From: Thermoleophilia bacterium
GTDB taxonomy: Bacteria; Actinomycetota; Thermoleophilia; Miltoncostaeales; Miltoncostaeaceae
NCBI GenBank assembly: GCA_025455865.1
Contig: JALOLS010000019.1
Span: 1 to 34,273, forward strand
Length of the DNA stretch: 34,273 bases
Direction of reading: 5' to 3'
This document shows positions 21,654 to 31,520 of this stretch, one piece after another. Position 1 is the first letter of the stretch; each line of letters opens with the position of its first letter. A program made the translations under genes and the position numbers. The notes under the pieces were generated by a model. That model saw nothing but the letters and a program-made list of their open reading frames with translations. It made no database searches and was not told the origin of the DNA.

Positions 21654-23198
21654 CTAGTGCCGGAAGTGGCGCCGTCCGGTGAAGACCATCGCCACGCCCT
21701 GGCGCTCCACCGCCTCGACGACCTCCTGGTCGCGCACCGAGCCGCCGGGCTGCACGATCGAGGTGACGCCGGCGTCGATGGCCGCCTGGGGCCCGTCGGC
21801 GAAGGGGAAGAAGGCGTCGCTCGCCAGCGCGGCGCCGGGCACCGCGAGCCCCGCCGCCGCGGCCTTCTCGATGGCGAGGCGGACCGAGTCGACCCGGCTC
21901 ATCTGCCCGGCGCCGATCCCCACCGTCGCCAGGTCGCGCACGAAGATGATCGCGTTGCTCTTCACGTGCTTGGCCACCCGCCAGGCGAACAGCAGGTCGC
22001 CCCACTGCGCCTCGGACGGGGCGTGGGAGGTCACCACCTGCATGGACGCCCGCTCCTCCGCCGCGGAGTCCTGGTCCTGCACCAGCAGGCCGCCGAGCAC
22101 GCGGCGCAGGTCCGGCTCCCCGGGGTTGGACGGCCGGCGCTGGTCGCCCACCTCGAGCAGGCGCACGTTCTTCTTGCGGGTGAGGACCTCGAGCGCCTCG
22201 GGCTCGTACGCCGGCGCCCAGAGCACCTCGACGAACATCTCCGCGAGCCGCTCGGCCAGGGCCAGGTCCACGGTGCGGTTGACCGCGAACACCCCGCCGA
22301 ACGCCGAGACCGGGTCACAGGCCAGCGCCCGGTCGTAGGCGGTGACCAGGTCGGTCGCCATCGCGCACCCGCAGGGGTTGTTGTGCTTGATGATCGCCAC
22401 CGCGGGCAGCTCGAACTCGGCCACCAGGCCGCGGGCCGAGTCGACGTCCAGGAGGTTGTTATAGGACAGGTCCTTGCCGTGCAGCTTGCGCACGCCGCCG
22501 AGCAGGTGGGTGCGGGCGCCGGCCTCCGCGTAGTAGGCGCCCCGCTGGTGGGGGTTCTCCCCGTAGGCGAGGTCCATCTCCTTCCGGAAGGAGATGGTGA
22601 GCTCATCGGGCAGGTCGCCGGGCTCGGCCATCCAGGCGGCGATGGCCGCGTCGTAGCGGGCCGTGCGGCTGAACGCGGCGGCGGCCAGGCGCCGGCGGGT
22701 CTCCGCCGACACCGCGCCGCCGGACGCGCGCATCTCGGCGAGCACCTGCTCGTACTGCCCGGGCGAGGTCACCACCGCGACCCGGCCGTGGTTCTTCGCC
22801 GCCGCGCGGATCATCGCCGGGCCGCCGATGTCGATCTGCTCGATGACCTCCGCCTCGGTGGCCCCCCGGCGGGCGGCGGTCTCCTCGAAGGGGTAGAGGT
22901 TCACCACCACCAGGTCGATCAGCGTGATCCCGGCCGCCGACACGTCGGCGGCGTCCTGCTCGTGGTCGCCCCGGGCCAGGATGCCCCCGTGCACCTTCGG
23001 GTGCAGCGTCTTGACCCGCCCGCCCAGGATCTCCGGGTGGCCGGTGACCGTGCTCACGTCGACCACCTCGAGGCCGGCCGTGCGGAGCGCGGCGGCCGTG
23101 CCCCCGGTCGAGACCAGCTCGACGCCCAGGTCCGCCAGCCCGCGGGCGAAGTCGGCCAGGCCGGCCTTGTCGGACACCGAGAGCAGCGCGCGGGGCAA
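21654..23198 (-). CDS. purH: Bifunctional AICAR transformylase / IMP cyclohydrolase PurH
   Basis: 514 residues, full length. It catalyses the last two steps to IMP. The N-terminal MGS-like cyclohydrolase domain starts ALLSVSDKAGL and contains LVSTGGTAAAL and RVKTLHPKVHGGILA. The transformylase domain has NPHQRGAYY, IIKHNNPCG and SDAFFPFADG, and the protein ends FTGRRHFRH. The start is TTG at 23198, one nt after the purN stop. It is supported by a strong SD, AAAGGAG at 23211-23205, with a 6-nt spacer. This is the only purine junction after purD that is not a 4-nt overlap. Confidence 0.96.
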   Translation of the reverse strand: MPRALLSVSDKAGLADFARGLADLGVELVSTGGTAAALRTAGLEVVDVSTVTGHPEILGGRVKTLHPKVHGGILARGDHEQDAADVSAAGITLIDLVVVNLYPFEETAARRGATEAEVIEQIDIGGPAMIRAAAKNHGRVAVVTSPGQYEQVLAEMRASGGAVSAETRRRLAAAAFSRTARYDAAIAAWMAEPGDLPDELTISFRKEMDLAYGENPHQRGAYYAEAGARTHLLGGVRKLHGKDLSYNNLLDVDSARGLVAEFELPAVAIIKHNNPCGCAMATDLVTAYDRALACDPVSAFGGVFAVNRTVDLALAERLAEMFVEVLWAPAYEPEALEVLTRKKNVRLLEVGDQRRPSNPGEPDLRRVLGGLLVQDQDSAAEERASMQVVTSHAPSEAQWGDLLFAWRVAKHVKSNAIIFVRDLATVGIGAGQMSRVDSVRLAIEKAAAAGLAVPGAALASDAFFPFADGPQAAIDAGVTSIVQPGGSVRDQEVVEAVERQGVAMVFTGRRHFRH

Positions 23199-23199
23199 T

Positions 23200-23844
23200 T
23201 CAGGCTCCTTTGTCGGCCACGACCACCTGCCGCGGCCGGACCGGGTCCCGGCGCACGCGGCCCTCGGCGAAGAGCACGACCGCGTCGCTGAGCAGCCGGT
23301 GCTCGACTGCGCGGATGCGCTCCCGCAGGGTGTCGTGGGTGTCGTCGAATCTCACGGGCACGGCCTCCTGCAGCACCGGCGGCCCGCCGTCCACGGCCTC
23401 CTCGGCCAGGTGCACGGTCACCCCGGTGATCCGCACGCCCCAGTCCAGGGCGTCCTGGATGGCGTGCATGCCCGGGAACGCCGGCAGCAGGGAGGGGTGC
23501 AGGTTGATGACGCGGTCGGGGAAGCGGTCGAGGAAGGCGCCGGTCACGATGCTCATCCAGCCGGCCATGACCACCAGCCCGGGGTCGGCGGCGGCGACCA
23601 CGTCCCCCAGGCGCCGGTCGCGCCCGGCCCGGTCGGGCGGGTCGCCCAGCGCCACCACCGTGGCCGGGATCCCCGCCGCCGCCGCGCGGTCGAGCGCCGG
23701 GGCGCCGGCCTTGGAGCAGACCACCAGCGCGATCTCGGCCGGGACGGCGGGGTCGGCGTGGACGCGGTCGATCAGCGCCTGCAGGTTGGTGCCGGCGCCG
23801 GACACCAGCACCACCACGCGGAACGGCTCCCGGGTCACCCTCAC
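23200..23844 (-). CDS. purN: Phosphoribosylglycinamide formyltransferase PurN
   Basis: 214 residues. It transfers formyl from 10-formyl-THF to GAR, the third step of purine synthesis. VLVSGAGTNLQALID binds the phosphate. INLHPSLLPAFPGMHAIQDAL carries the catalytic Asn and His, and GVTVHLAEEAVDGGPPVLQE carries the catalytic Asp. GTG 23844 overlaps the purM stop (GTGA, 23841-23844); a second GTG two codons later is also possible. The C-terminus extends about 15 residues past the core. Confidence 0.95.
   Translation of the reverse strand: MRVTREPFRVVVLVSGAGTNLQALIDRVHADPAVPAEIALVVCSKAGAPALDRAAAAGIPATVVALGDPPDRAGRDRRLGDVVAAADPGLVVMAGWMSIVTGAFLDRFPDRVINLHPSLLPAFPGMHAIQDALDWGVRITGVTVHLAEEAVDGGPPVLQEAVPVRFDDTHDTLRERIRAVEHRLLSDAVVLFAEGRVRRDPVRPRQVVVADKGA
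23205..23211 (-). promoter_or_regulatory. Strong Shine-Dalgarno deciding the TTG start of purH
   Basis: AAAGGAG on the minus strand within the last codons of purN, 6 nt before TTG 23198. It suggests independent ribosome entry for purH. Confidence 0.7.
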
Positions 23845-24824
23845 ACGATACGGAGGCCGGGCGGGCCCTGCTCCACCCAGCCGACCACGTGTGCGTCCTC
23901 GATCAGCGACGAGGCCGCGGCGACCGCCTCCTGGGGGACCACCAGGCACATCCCCAGGCCCATGTTGAAGGTGCTCCAGCACTCGTCGGGGTCCACCTGC
24001 CCGGTGTCGACCACCGCGGCGACGGCGGGGGGCAGCGGCCAGGCCGCGCGGTCCACCACCGGGCGCAGTCCCTCCGGGATGGCCCGGGGGAGGTTCTCCG
24101 GGAGGCCGCCCCCGGTGATGTGGGCCACCCCGTGGAGGGCCACGCCGGAGTCCTGCAGGCGGGCGACGTCGGCGGTGTAGAGCCGGGTGGGGGCGAGCAG
24201 GAGGTCCGGGTCCCTCGCCAGGTGCCCGTCGGCCACCAGCCGGCGCACCAGCGAGTAGCCGTTGGAGTGCAGGCCGGAGGAGCCGATCCCGACGATGACG
24301 TCGCCGGCCTCCACCCGGTGGGGCCCGAGCAGCGCGTCGCGCTCCACCGCCCCGACCGCGAAGCCCGCGAGGTCGAAGTGGCCGGGGGCGTACAGGCCGG
24401 GCATCTCGGCGGTCTCGCCGCCCAGCAGCGCGCAGGAGCACGCCGCGCACGCCTCGGCGATCGCCCCCACCAGCACGCCGGCCTCCTCGGGGTCGAGCCT
24501 CCCCACGGCCAGGTAGTCCAGGAAGAAGAGCGGCCGCGCCCCGGTGCAGACCAGGTCGTTCACGCACATCGCGACCAGGTCCTGGCCCAGGCCCGCCACC
24601 CGGCCGAGCTCCTGCGCGAGCAGCACCTTGGTCCCCACCCCGTCGGTGCAGCCCACCAGCAGCGGGTCGCGCATGGGCGGCAGGGGATAGACCCCGGCGA
24701 AGCCGGTCACGCCGCCGGTGACCAGCCGTGCGATGCCCTCGGTGTGGCGGCGGGCCGCGTCAAGGTCGACGCCGGCGTCGCGGTAGCTCGTCCCCGCCGC
24801 GGTGGGGGTGCGGGGGTCGCTCAC
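23841..24824 (-). CDS. purM: Phosphoribosylformylglycinamidine cyclo-ligase PurM
   Basis: 327 residues. It closes FGAM to AIR with ATP. Typical segments are SYRDAGVDLDAA at the N-terminus, GCTDGVGTKVLLAQE (ATP/metal site), MCVNDLVCTGARPLFFLDYLA, GGETAEMPGLY and GIGSSGLHSNGYSLVR. The C-terminal half has HITGGGLPENLPR and FNMGLGMCLVV. GTG 24824 overlaps the purF stop (GTGA, 24821-24824). Length and order match the family and the operon. Confidence 0.96.
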   Translation of the reverse strand: MSDPRTPTAAGTSYRDAGVDLDAARRHTEGIARLVTGGVTGFAGVYPLPPMRDPLLVGCTDGVGTKVLLAQELGRVAGLGQDLVAMCVNDLVCTGARPLFFLDYLAVGRLDPEEAGVLVGAIAEACAACSCALLGGETAEMPGLYAPGHFDLAGFAVGAVERDALLGPHRVEAGDVIVGIGSSGLHSNGYSLVRRLVADGHLARDPDLLLAPTRLYTADVARLQDSGVALHGVAHITGGGLPENLPRAIPEGLRPVVDRAAWPLPPAVAAVVDTGQVDPDECWSTFNMGLGMCLVVPQEAVAAASSLIEDAHVVGWVEQGPPGLRIV

Positions 24825-26302
24825 GCCCCGGCGCTGATCACCCGGCTGCGCTCGAAGCGCAGCTTCACGCTCGCGTCGGGGACCGGGATGGGGTACTCGC
24901 CGGTGAAGCAGGCCCGGCAGAAGCGCTCGGCGGGCCGCCCCAGGGCCCGCTGCAGGCCCTCCGGGGACAGATAGCCCAGGCTGGTCGCCCCCACCGCCCG
25001 GCGCACGTCCTCGACGTCGGCCTCGGCCGCCACGAGCTCCTGGCGGTTCGGCATGTCGATGCCGTAGAAGCAGGGCCAGGCCACCGGCGGGCTCGAGATG
25101 CGCAGGTGCACCTCCCGGGCGCCGGCCTCGAGGAGCATCGCCACGGTCTTGCGGGTGGTGGTCCCCCGCACGATGGAGTCGTCGACGACCACCAGGCGCT
25201 TGCCGGAGATGATCTCGGGGAGCGGGTTGAACTTGAGCCGGACCCCGTGCTGGCGCAGCCCCTGGTCGGGCTGGATGAAGCTGCGGCCCACGTAGCGGTT
25301 GCGCACCACCGCCTCGGCGTACGGGATGCCCGACGCCTGCGCGTAGCCGATGGCCGCCGGGGTCCCGGAGTCGGGCAGGCCGACGACGAGGTCCGCGGGG
25401 GCCGGGCCCTCCTCGGCCAGCACCCGGCCCATCGAGTGGCGGACCTGCCAGACGCTCATCCCGTCGATGCGCGAGTCGGGGCGGGCGAAGTAGATGGTCT
25501 CGAACACGCAGAGCGCGCGGCGCGCGGGGGGAAGGGCCTGACGGCTCTCCACTCCGTCCTCGGTGATGCGCACCGCCTCGCCGGGGCGCACCTCGCGCAC
25601 GAACTCCGCGCCGATCTGGTCGAGCGCGCACGTCTCGGAGGCCACGCACCAGCCGCCCTCGAGCCAGCCGATGCACAGCGGCCGCACCCCGTGCGCGTCG
25701 CGGAAGGCGACCATCTCGGTCTCCGAGAGGCACACCACGCTGTAGGCGCCGAGAAGCCGGGGCATGACCCGGCAGGCGGCGTCCAGCAGCGTGCTCTCCT
25801 CCCGGGCCAGCATGGCCGCGACCAGCTCCGAGTCGGTGGTGGCCACGAAGCTCTCGCCCTCGGCCTCGAGCTCGGCCCGCAGCTCGTCGGTGTTGGTGAG
25901 GTTGCCGTTGTGGCCGAGCGCCACCAGCCCGTGCCCGAAGGACCGGGCCACCGGCTGGGCGTTGTCCCACTTGTTGGCGCCGGTGGTCGAGTAGCGCACG
26001 TGGCCGATGGCCATGCTCCCGGTCAGGCTGCGCAGGGCCGGCTCGTCGAACACCTGGCCGACCAGCCCGAGCTCGCGCTGCACCAGGATGTGGCGGCCGT
26101 CGGAGACCGCGATGCCCGCGCTCTCCTGACCCCGGTGCTGGAGCGCGTGGAGGCCGAAGAACGTGAGCCGGGAGATGTCGCGCCCCGGGGCCACGATGCC
26201 GAACACCCCGCACTCGTCGTGGGGGTGGTCGTCGTCGAGCATCGCGGACCAGGCGTCCGGCGGGGGGGTGCCGCCACCCATCGGGTGCTCGTCCTGCCTC
26301 AC
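24821..26302 (-). CDS. purF: Amidophosphoribosyltransferase PurF
   Basis: 493 residues. It makes phosphoribosylamine from PRPP and glutamine, the committed step. The N-terminal nucleophile Cys is C31 in DECGVFGIV, so a 30-residue propeptide must be removed if GTG 26302 is the start; the B. subtilis enzyme has a shorter one. The PRPP motif is VVVDDSIVRGTTTRKTV. Cysteines in RALCVFE, PCFYGID and FCRACFTGEYP fit a 4Fe-4S cluster as in the Bacillus-type enzyme, which is oxygen-sensitive. The start overlaps the purL stop (GTGA), with GGAGG 7 nt upstream. Confidence 0.95.
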   Translation of the reverse strand: MRQDEHPMGGGTPPPDAWSAMLDDDHPHDECGVFGIVAPGRDISRLTFFGLHALQHRGQESAGIAVSDGRHILVQRELGLVGQVFDEPALRSLTGSMAIGHVRYSTTGANKWDNAQPVARSFGHGLVALGHNGNLTNTDELRAELEAEGESFVATTDSELVAAMLAREESTLLDAACRVMPRLLGAYSVVCLSETEMVAFRDAHGVRPLCIGWLEGGWCVASETCALDQIGAEFVREVRPGEAVRITEDGVESRQALPPARRALCVFETIYFARPDSRIDGMSVWQVRHSMGRVLAEEGPAPADLVVGLPDSGTPAAIGYAQASGIPYAEAVVRNRYVGRSFIQPDQGLRQHGVRLKFNPLPEIISGKRLVVVDDSIVRGTTTRKTVAMLLEAGAREVHLRISSPPVAWPCFYGIDMPNRQELVAAEADVEDVRRAVGATSLGYLSPEGLQRALGRPAERFCRACFTGEYPIPVPDASVKLRFERSRVISAGA

Positions 26303-28485
26303 GACAGCGCCTCCGGGATCGCCCCCTCGTACGCCGCGGACGCGGCGTCAAGGGGAACATGCACCATGCGGCCGTCCACCGCCACCTCCACCGCGTCGCC
26401 CCCGACCGTCCCCACCCGCGTCACGGGCACGCCGTGCGCCGACGCGAGCGCCTGGAGGGCGTCCGCCGCATCCGGCCGGCAGGAGCAGAGCACCCGGCCC
26501 ACGGCCTCCCCGAACAGGGCCTCGTCGGGACGCCGCCCGCCGTGCAGGGCCACCTGCGCCCCCACGCCGCCGGCCATCGCCGACTCGGCCAGGGCGACCG
26601 CGACGCCGCCCGCGCCGACGTCGTGGGCGCTCACCAGGAGGCCCTCGGCCGCGGCGACCACCAGTAGGTCCACCAGCGCGCCCACGGCGGCGGGGTCGGG
26701 CGCCGGGGGACGCCCCTCGGCCCGGCCGAGGTGCTCGCTGCCGTCGAGCCGGGGCTCGGCGTGACCCGCGATCAGCACGACGTCTCCCTCCGCCCCGAAC
26801 GCGTGGCCCACGCTCGCGGCGGCGTCCTCGATCACCCCGACCATGCCGACGATGGGGGTGGGGTAGATGACCCGTCCCGGCGACTCATTGTAGAGCGACA
26901 CGTTCCCCGAGACGACGGGGACCTCCAGCGCGCGGAGCGCATCGGACATGCCCCTGATGACCTCGGCCAGCCGCCAGCCGGTCGACCCCTTCTCGGGGTT
27001 GCCGAAGTTCAGGCAGTCGGTGGCCGCGATGGGCCGGGCGCCGGTGCAGGCCACGTTCAGGGCGGCCTCGGCGACCACGGCCATGCCGCCCGCGTGCGGG
27101 TCGACCTCGCAGTGGCGCTCGGCGCCGTCGAGGCTCACCGCGATGGCCTTGGTGGTCCCGGGGATCCGCACCACCGCGGCGTCGCCGCCCGGCCGGCGCA
27201 CGGTGTTGGCGCCCACCAGGTGGTCGTACTGGCGGTAGACCCAGCGCTTGCTCGCCACCGCCGGGCGGGCCAGGAGCGCGAGCCAGGCCGCGGCCGGGTC
27301 ATCGGGCTCGGGCACCCGGGCCAGATCGAGCGGCGCCGGCGCGGGAGCCGGGTCCATCGGCACCTCGTACACCGGGAAGCCGTCGGTGAGGTGCTCCGCC
27401 GGGATGTCGACCACCACCTCGCCGGCCCAGAGGGCCACGAAGCTCCCGGTCCCGGTGACCTCGCCGATGGCGGTCGCCTCGAGCTCGTGCCGCGTGCAGC
27501 GGGCGACCACCTCCTGGAGGTGGCCGGGCTCGACGACCGCGAGCATCCGCTCCTGGCTCTCGGAGACCAGCACCTCGCCGGGCGCCATCCCCGGCTCGCG
27601 CAGCGGAACCCGGTCCAGGTCGATCCTGAGGCCCACGCCGCCCTTGGCCGCCATCTCGCTGGCCGCGCTGGTCAGGCCGGCGGCGCCGAGGTCCTGCAGG
27701 CTCACCAGCAGGTCGGCGTCGGCGAGCTCCAGGCAGCAGTCGATCAGCTTGCGCTCGGTGAACGGGTCCGACACCTGCACGCTCGGCCGCTTGTCCTCGT
27801 CGGCGTCGGTGAGCTCGGCCGAGGCCAGCACGCTCGCCCCCCCGATCCCGTCGCGGCCGGTGCGGTTGCCGATCAGCACGAGCAGGTTGCCCTCGCCCCG
27901 CGCGGCCGCCCGCAGGATGCGGTCGTGGCGCACGGTGCCCACGCACATCGCGTTGACCAGGCACGAGTCCTCGTAGCGGTCGTCGAAGCCCACCTCGCCG
28001 CCCACGGTCGGGATCCCGATGCAGTTGCCGTAGTGGCCGATGCCGGCCACCGCCCGGGTGAACAGGTGACGGCTGCGCCGCGAGGCGAGCTCGCCGAAGC
28101 GCAGCGAGTCCAGGAGGGCGATGGGCCGCGCCCCCATCGCGAGGATGTCGCGCACGATGCCGCCCACGCCGGTCGCGGCGCCCTCGAAGGGCTCCACCGC
28201 GGAGGGGTGGTTGTGGCTCTCGACCTTGAGGACGACCGCGAGGCCGTCGCCCACGTCGACCGCCCCGGCGTTCTCCCCCGGCCCCTGCACCACGTGGGGC
28301 CCGGTCGTCGGGAAGCCCGAGAGCAGCGGCTTGGAGTGCTTGTAGGAGCAGTGCTCGGACCACATGAGCGAGAACATCACGAGCTCGGGGTCGGTGGGCG
28401 CCCGGCCCATGAGCTCGCGGATGCGCTCGGCCTCGGGGTCGGTGAGCCCGAGCTGGCGGTGGAGCGGCTCGGCGGAGGCGCTCAC
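26299..28485 (-). CDS. purL: FGAM synthase large subunit PurL (small type)
   Basis: 728 residues, the size of the Gram-positive PurL that works in a complex with PurS and PurQ. It converts FGAR to FGAM with ATP and ammonia from PurQ. Motifs: LMWSEHCSYKHSK, VLKVESHNHPSAVEPFEGAA, GIPTVGGEVGF, LQDLGAAGLTSAASEMA and, in the second half, SLYNESPG. GTG 28485 overlaps the purQ stop (GTGA). All three subunit genes are adjacent in the order S-Q-L. Confidence 0.96.
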   Translation of the reverse strand: MSASAEPLHRQLGLTDPEAERIRELMGRAPTDPELVMFSLMWSEHCSYKHSKPLLSGFPTTGPHVVQGPGENAGAVDVGDGLAVVLKVESHNHPSAVEPFEGAATGVGGIVRDILAMGARPIALLDSLRFGELASRRSRHLFTRAVAGIGHYGNCIGIPTVGGEVGFDDRYEDSCLVNAMCVGTVRHDRILRAAARGEGNLLVLIGNRTGRDGIGGASVLASAELTDADEDKRPSVQVSDPFTERKLIDCCLELADADLLVSLQDLGAAGLTSAASEMAAKGGVGLRIDLDRVPLREPGMAPGEVLVSESQERMLAVVEPGHLQEVVARCTRHELEATAIGEVTGTGSFVALWAGEVVVDIPAEHLTDGFPVYEVPMDPAPAPAPLDLARVPEPDDPAAAWLALLARPAVASKRWVYRQYDHLVGANTVRRPGGDAAVVRIPGTTKAIAVSLDGAERHCEVDPHAGGMAVVAEAALNVACTGARPIAATDCLNFGNPEKGSTGWRLAEVIRGMSDALRALEVPVVSGNVSLYNESPGRVIYPTPIVGMVGVIEDAAASVGHAFGAEGDVVLIAGHAEPRLDGSEHLGRAEGRPPAPDPAAVGALVDLLVVAAAEGLLVSAHDVGAGGVAVALAESAMAGGVGAQVALHGGRRPDEALFGEAVGRVLCSCRPDAADALQALASAHGVPVTRVGTVGGDAVEVAVDGRMVHVPLDAASAAYEGAIPEALS

Positions 28486-29120
28486 GCGACCAGGGCGAGG
28501 AAGAGGGCGCGGCCGTCCACGGAGCCCAAGAGCGGATCGCAGGCCTCCTCGGGGTGGGGCATGAGGCCCATCACGTTGCCCTCGGCGTTGGCCACCCCGG
28601 CCACCCGGTCCACCGAGCCGTTGGGGTTCGCGCCCCGGTAGCGGAGCACCACCCGGGCGGTGCCGGGGTCCCCGAACCAGGCCCCGTCGTGGTGCTTGAT
28701 CGGGATCGAGAGCACCTCGCCCCGCACCCGGCCGCCGGTCCACGGCGTGGTCTCGTCGGCCACCTCGAGCTCGGCCTGCTCGCACACGAACGACAGCGAC
28801 GCGTTCGGGCGCAGGACGCCGGGCAGGAGCCCGGCCTCGCAGAGCACCTGGAAGCCGTTGCAGATGCCGAGCACCCGGCCACCGGCGTCGGCGTGGCGGC
28901 GCACCGCGCCCATGATCGGCGACCGGCTGGCGATCGCCCCGGGGCGCAGGTGGTCGCCGTAGGAGAACCCGCCGGGGAGCACCACCGCGCGGGTCCCGGC
29001 GGGCAGGTCGGCGTCGGCGTGCCACGCCTCGACCACCTCGGCGCCGGCGTCCCGCGCGGCCCGCTCGGCGCTCTCGTGGTCCAGCGTGCCGGGGAAGCGC
29101 ACGACGGCGACCACGCTCAT
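28482..29120 (-). CDS. purQ: FGAM synthase glutaminase subunit PurQ
   Basis: 212 residues. Class I glutamine amidotransferase that feeds ammonia to PurL. The catalytic triad is C87 in GICNGFQVL and H189/E191 in LMPHPEEACDP. The N-terminus VVAVVRFPGTLDHE and LPGGFSYGDHLRPGAIA are PurQ signatures. The ATG at 29120 overlaps the purS stop (ATGA), the only ATG among the operon's overlaps, with GGAGG 7 nt upstream. Confidence 0.96.
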   Translation of the reverse strand: MSVVAVVRFPGTLDHESAERAARDAGAEVVEAWHADADLPAGTRAVVLPGGFSYGDHLRPGAIASRSPIMGAVRRHADAGGRVLGICNGFQVLCEAGLLPGVLRPNASLSFVCEQAELEVADETTPWTGGRVRGEVLSIPIKHHDGAWFGDPGTARVVLRYRGANPNGSVDRVAGVANAEGNVMGLMPHPEEACDPLLGSVDGRALFLALVA

Positions 29121-29353
29121 CCGTCGACCTCCACGGTGAAGTCCTCGATGAGCTGGTTGGCCAGGAGGTCCTCGCACATCCGCGTCGCCTCGGCGGCCGG
29201 GTCGGCGGCGTCCAGGTCGATCTCGATGCGCCTGCCCACCCGCACGTCGCCCACCCCGGTGAACCCGAGGTGCGCGAGCGCCCCGTGCACGGCCTGGCCC
29301 TGGGGGTCCAGGACCCCGTGCTTGGGCATGACGGTCACCACGACCCTGGTCAC
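29117..29353 (-). CDS. purS: FGAM synthase subunit PurS
   Basis: 78 residues. Small structural subunit that bridges PurL and PurQ and helps channel ammonia. The sequence VVVTVMPKHGVLDPQGQAV followed by DVRVGRRIEIDLD and CEDLLANQLIEDFTVEV is the complete family pattern. GTG 29353 overlaps the purC stop (GTGA), with AGGAGG 7 nt upstream. A longer reading in this frame is out of register with purC and is spurious. Confidence 0.95.
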   Translation of the reverse strand: MTRVVVTVMPKHGVLDPQGQAVHGALAHLGFTGVGDVRVGRRIEIDLDAADPAAEATRMCEDLLANQLIEDFTVEVDG

Positions 29354-30224
29354 GATGCGGCCTCCTCCAGCCAGTCGGCGAAGCTCCTGCCGGTGATGCG
29401 CTCGTACGCCTCCACGTAGCGCGCGCGGGTGCCCTCCACGACCTCGTCCGGCAGCCGGGGGGCGGGCGGCGAGTGGTCCCAGCCGCTCGAGTCCAGCCAG
29501 TCCCGAAGGTACTGCTTGTCGAACGACGGCGGGCTGGCGCCGGGCACGTGGCGGTCGGCGGGCCAGAAGCGCGAGGAGTCCGAGGTGAACGCCTCGTCGC
29601 CCAGCACCAGCCGCCCCTCCGGGTCGCGGCCGAGCTCGAGCTTGGTGTCGGCCAGGATGATCCCCGCCGCCCGGCAGTCCGCCGCCGCGCGGCGGTAGCA
29701 GGCGATGGCGATCCGCTCGGCCTCCTCCGCCGTCGCGCGGCCCACCAGCTCGGCCACCCGGGCCGGGGGGATGTTCTCGTCGTGGCCGGTGTGGGCCTTG
29801 GTCGCCGGCGCGAACAGCGGCTCGGGGAGCGGGTCGGCCTGGCGCAGCCCGGCCGGCAGGGCGTGGCCCGAGGTCGCGCCGGTGGCCCGGTAGTCGCGCC
29901 AGCCGGAGCCGGCCAGGTAGCCGCGCACGACGCACTCCACCGGGAGCATGTCCAGCCGGCGCACCAGCATGACCCGCCCGACGTGGTCCTGGCCCCGGAA
30001 CGCCTCCGGCATCTCGGACCGCCGCCAGCCCAGCAGGTGGTTCGGGACGATGTCGGCCAGCCGGGCGAACCAGTGCACCGAGAGGGCGGTCAGGACCTGG
30101 CCCTTGCCCGGGATCGGGGTCGGCATGACCACGTCGTAGGCGGAGATGCGGTCGCTGGTCACCATCACCAGCCGCCCGCCGCCCACGTCGTGCACGTCGC
30201 GCACCTTCCCCTGCGCGATCAGGG

Positions 30225-30228
<4 letters not shown>
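29350..30228 (-). CDS. purC: SAICAR synthase PurC
   Basis: 292 residues, the longer PurC type. It joins CAIR and aspartate with ATP. Motifs: GKVRDVHD, TSDRISAYDVVMP, IPGKGQVLTALSVHWF, ECVVRGYLAGSGW, LADTKLELG, DEAFTSDSSRFWPAD and SFDKQYLRDWL. GTG 30228 overlaps the purB stop (GTGA, 30225-30228) and no SD is visible there, so translation probably depends on coupling from purB. Confidence 0.95.

Positions 30229-31516
<1,288 letters not shown>

Positions 31517-31520
<4 letters not shown>

Noticed and set aside
20778-23291. Plus-strand open frame of over 800 codons opposite the crotonase gene and purH
   Set aside because: Low-complexity His/Arg/Gly/Asp composition without domain pattern; antisense shadow of purH.
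26731-28641. Plus-strand open frame opposite purL
   Set aside because: Same shadow composition; purL motifs are intact on the minus strand.
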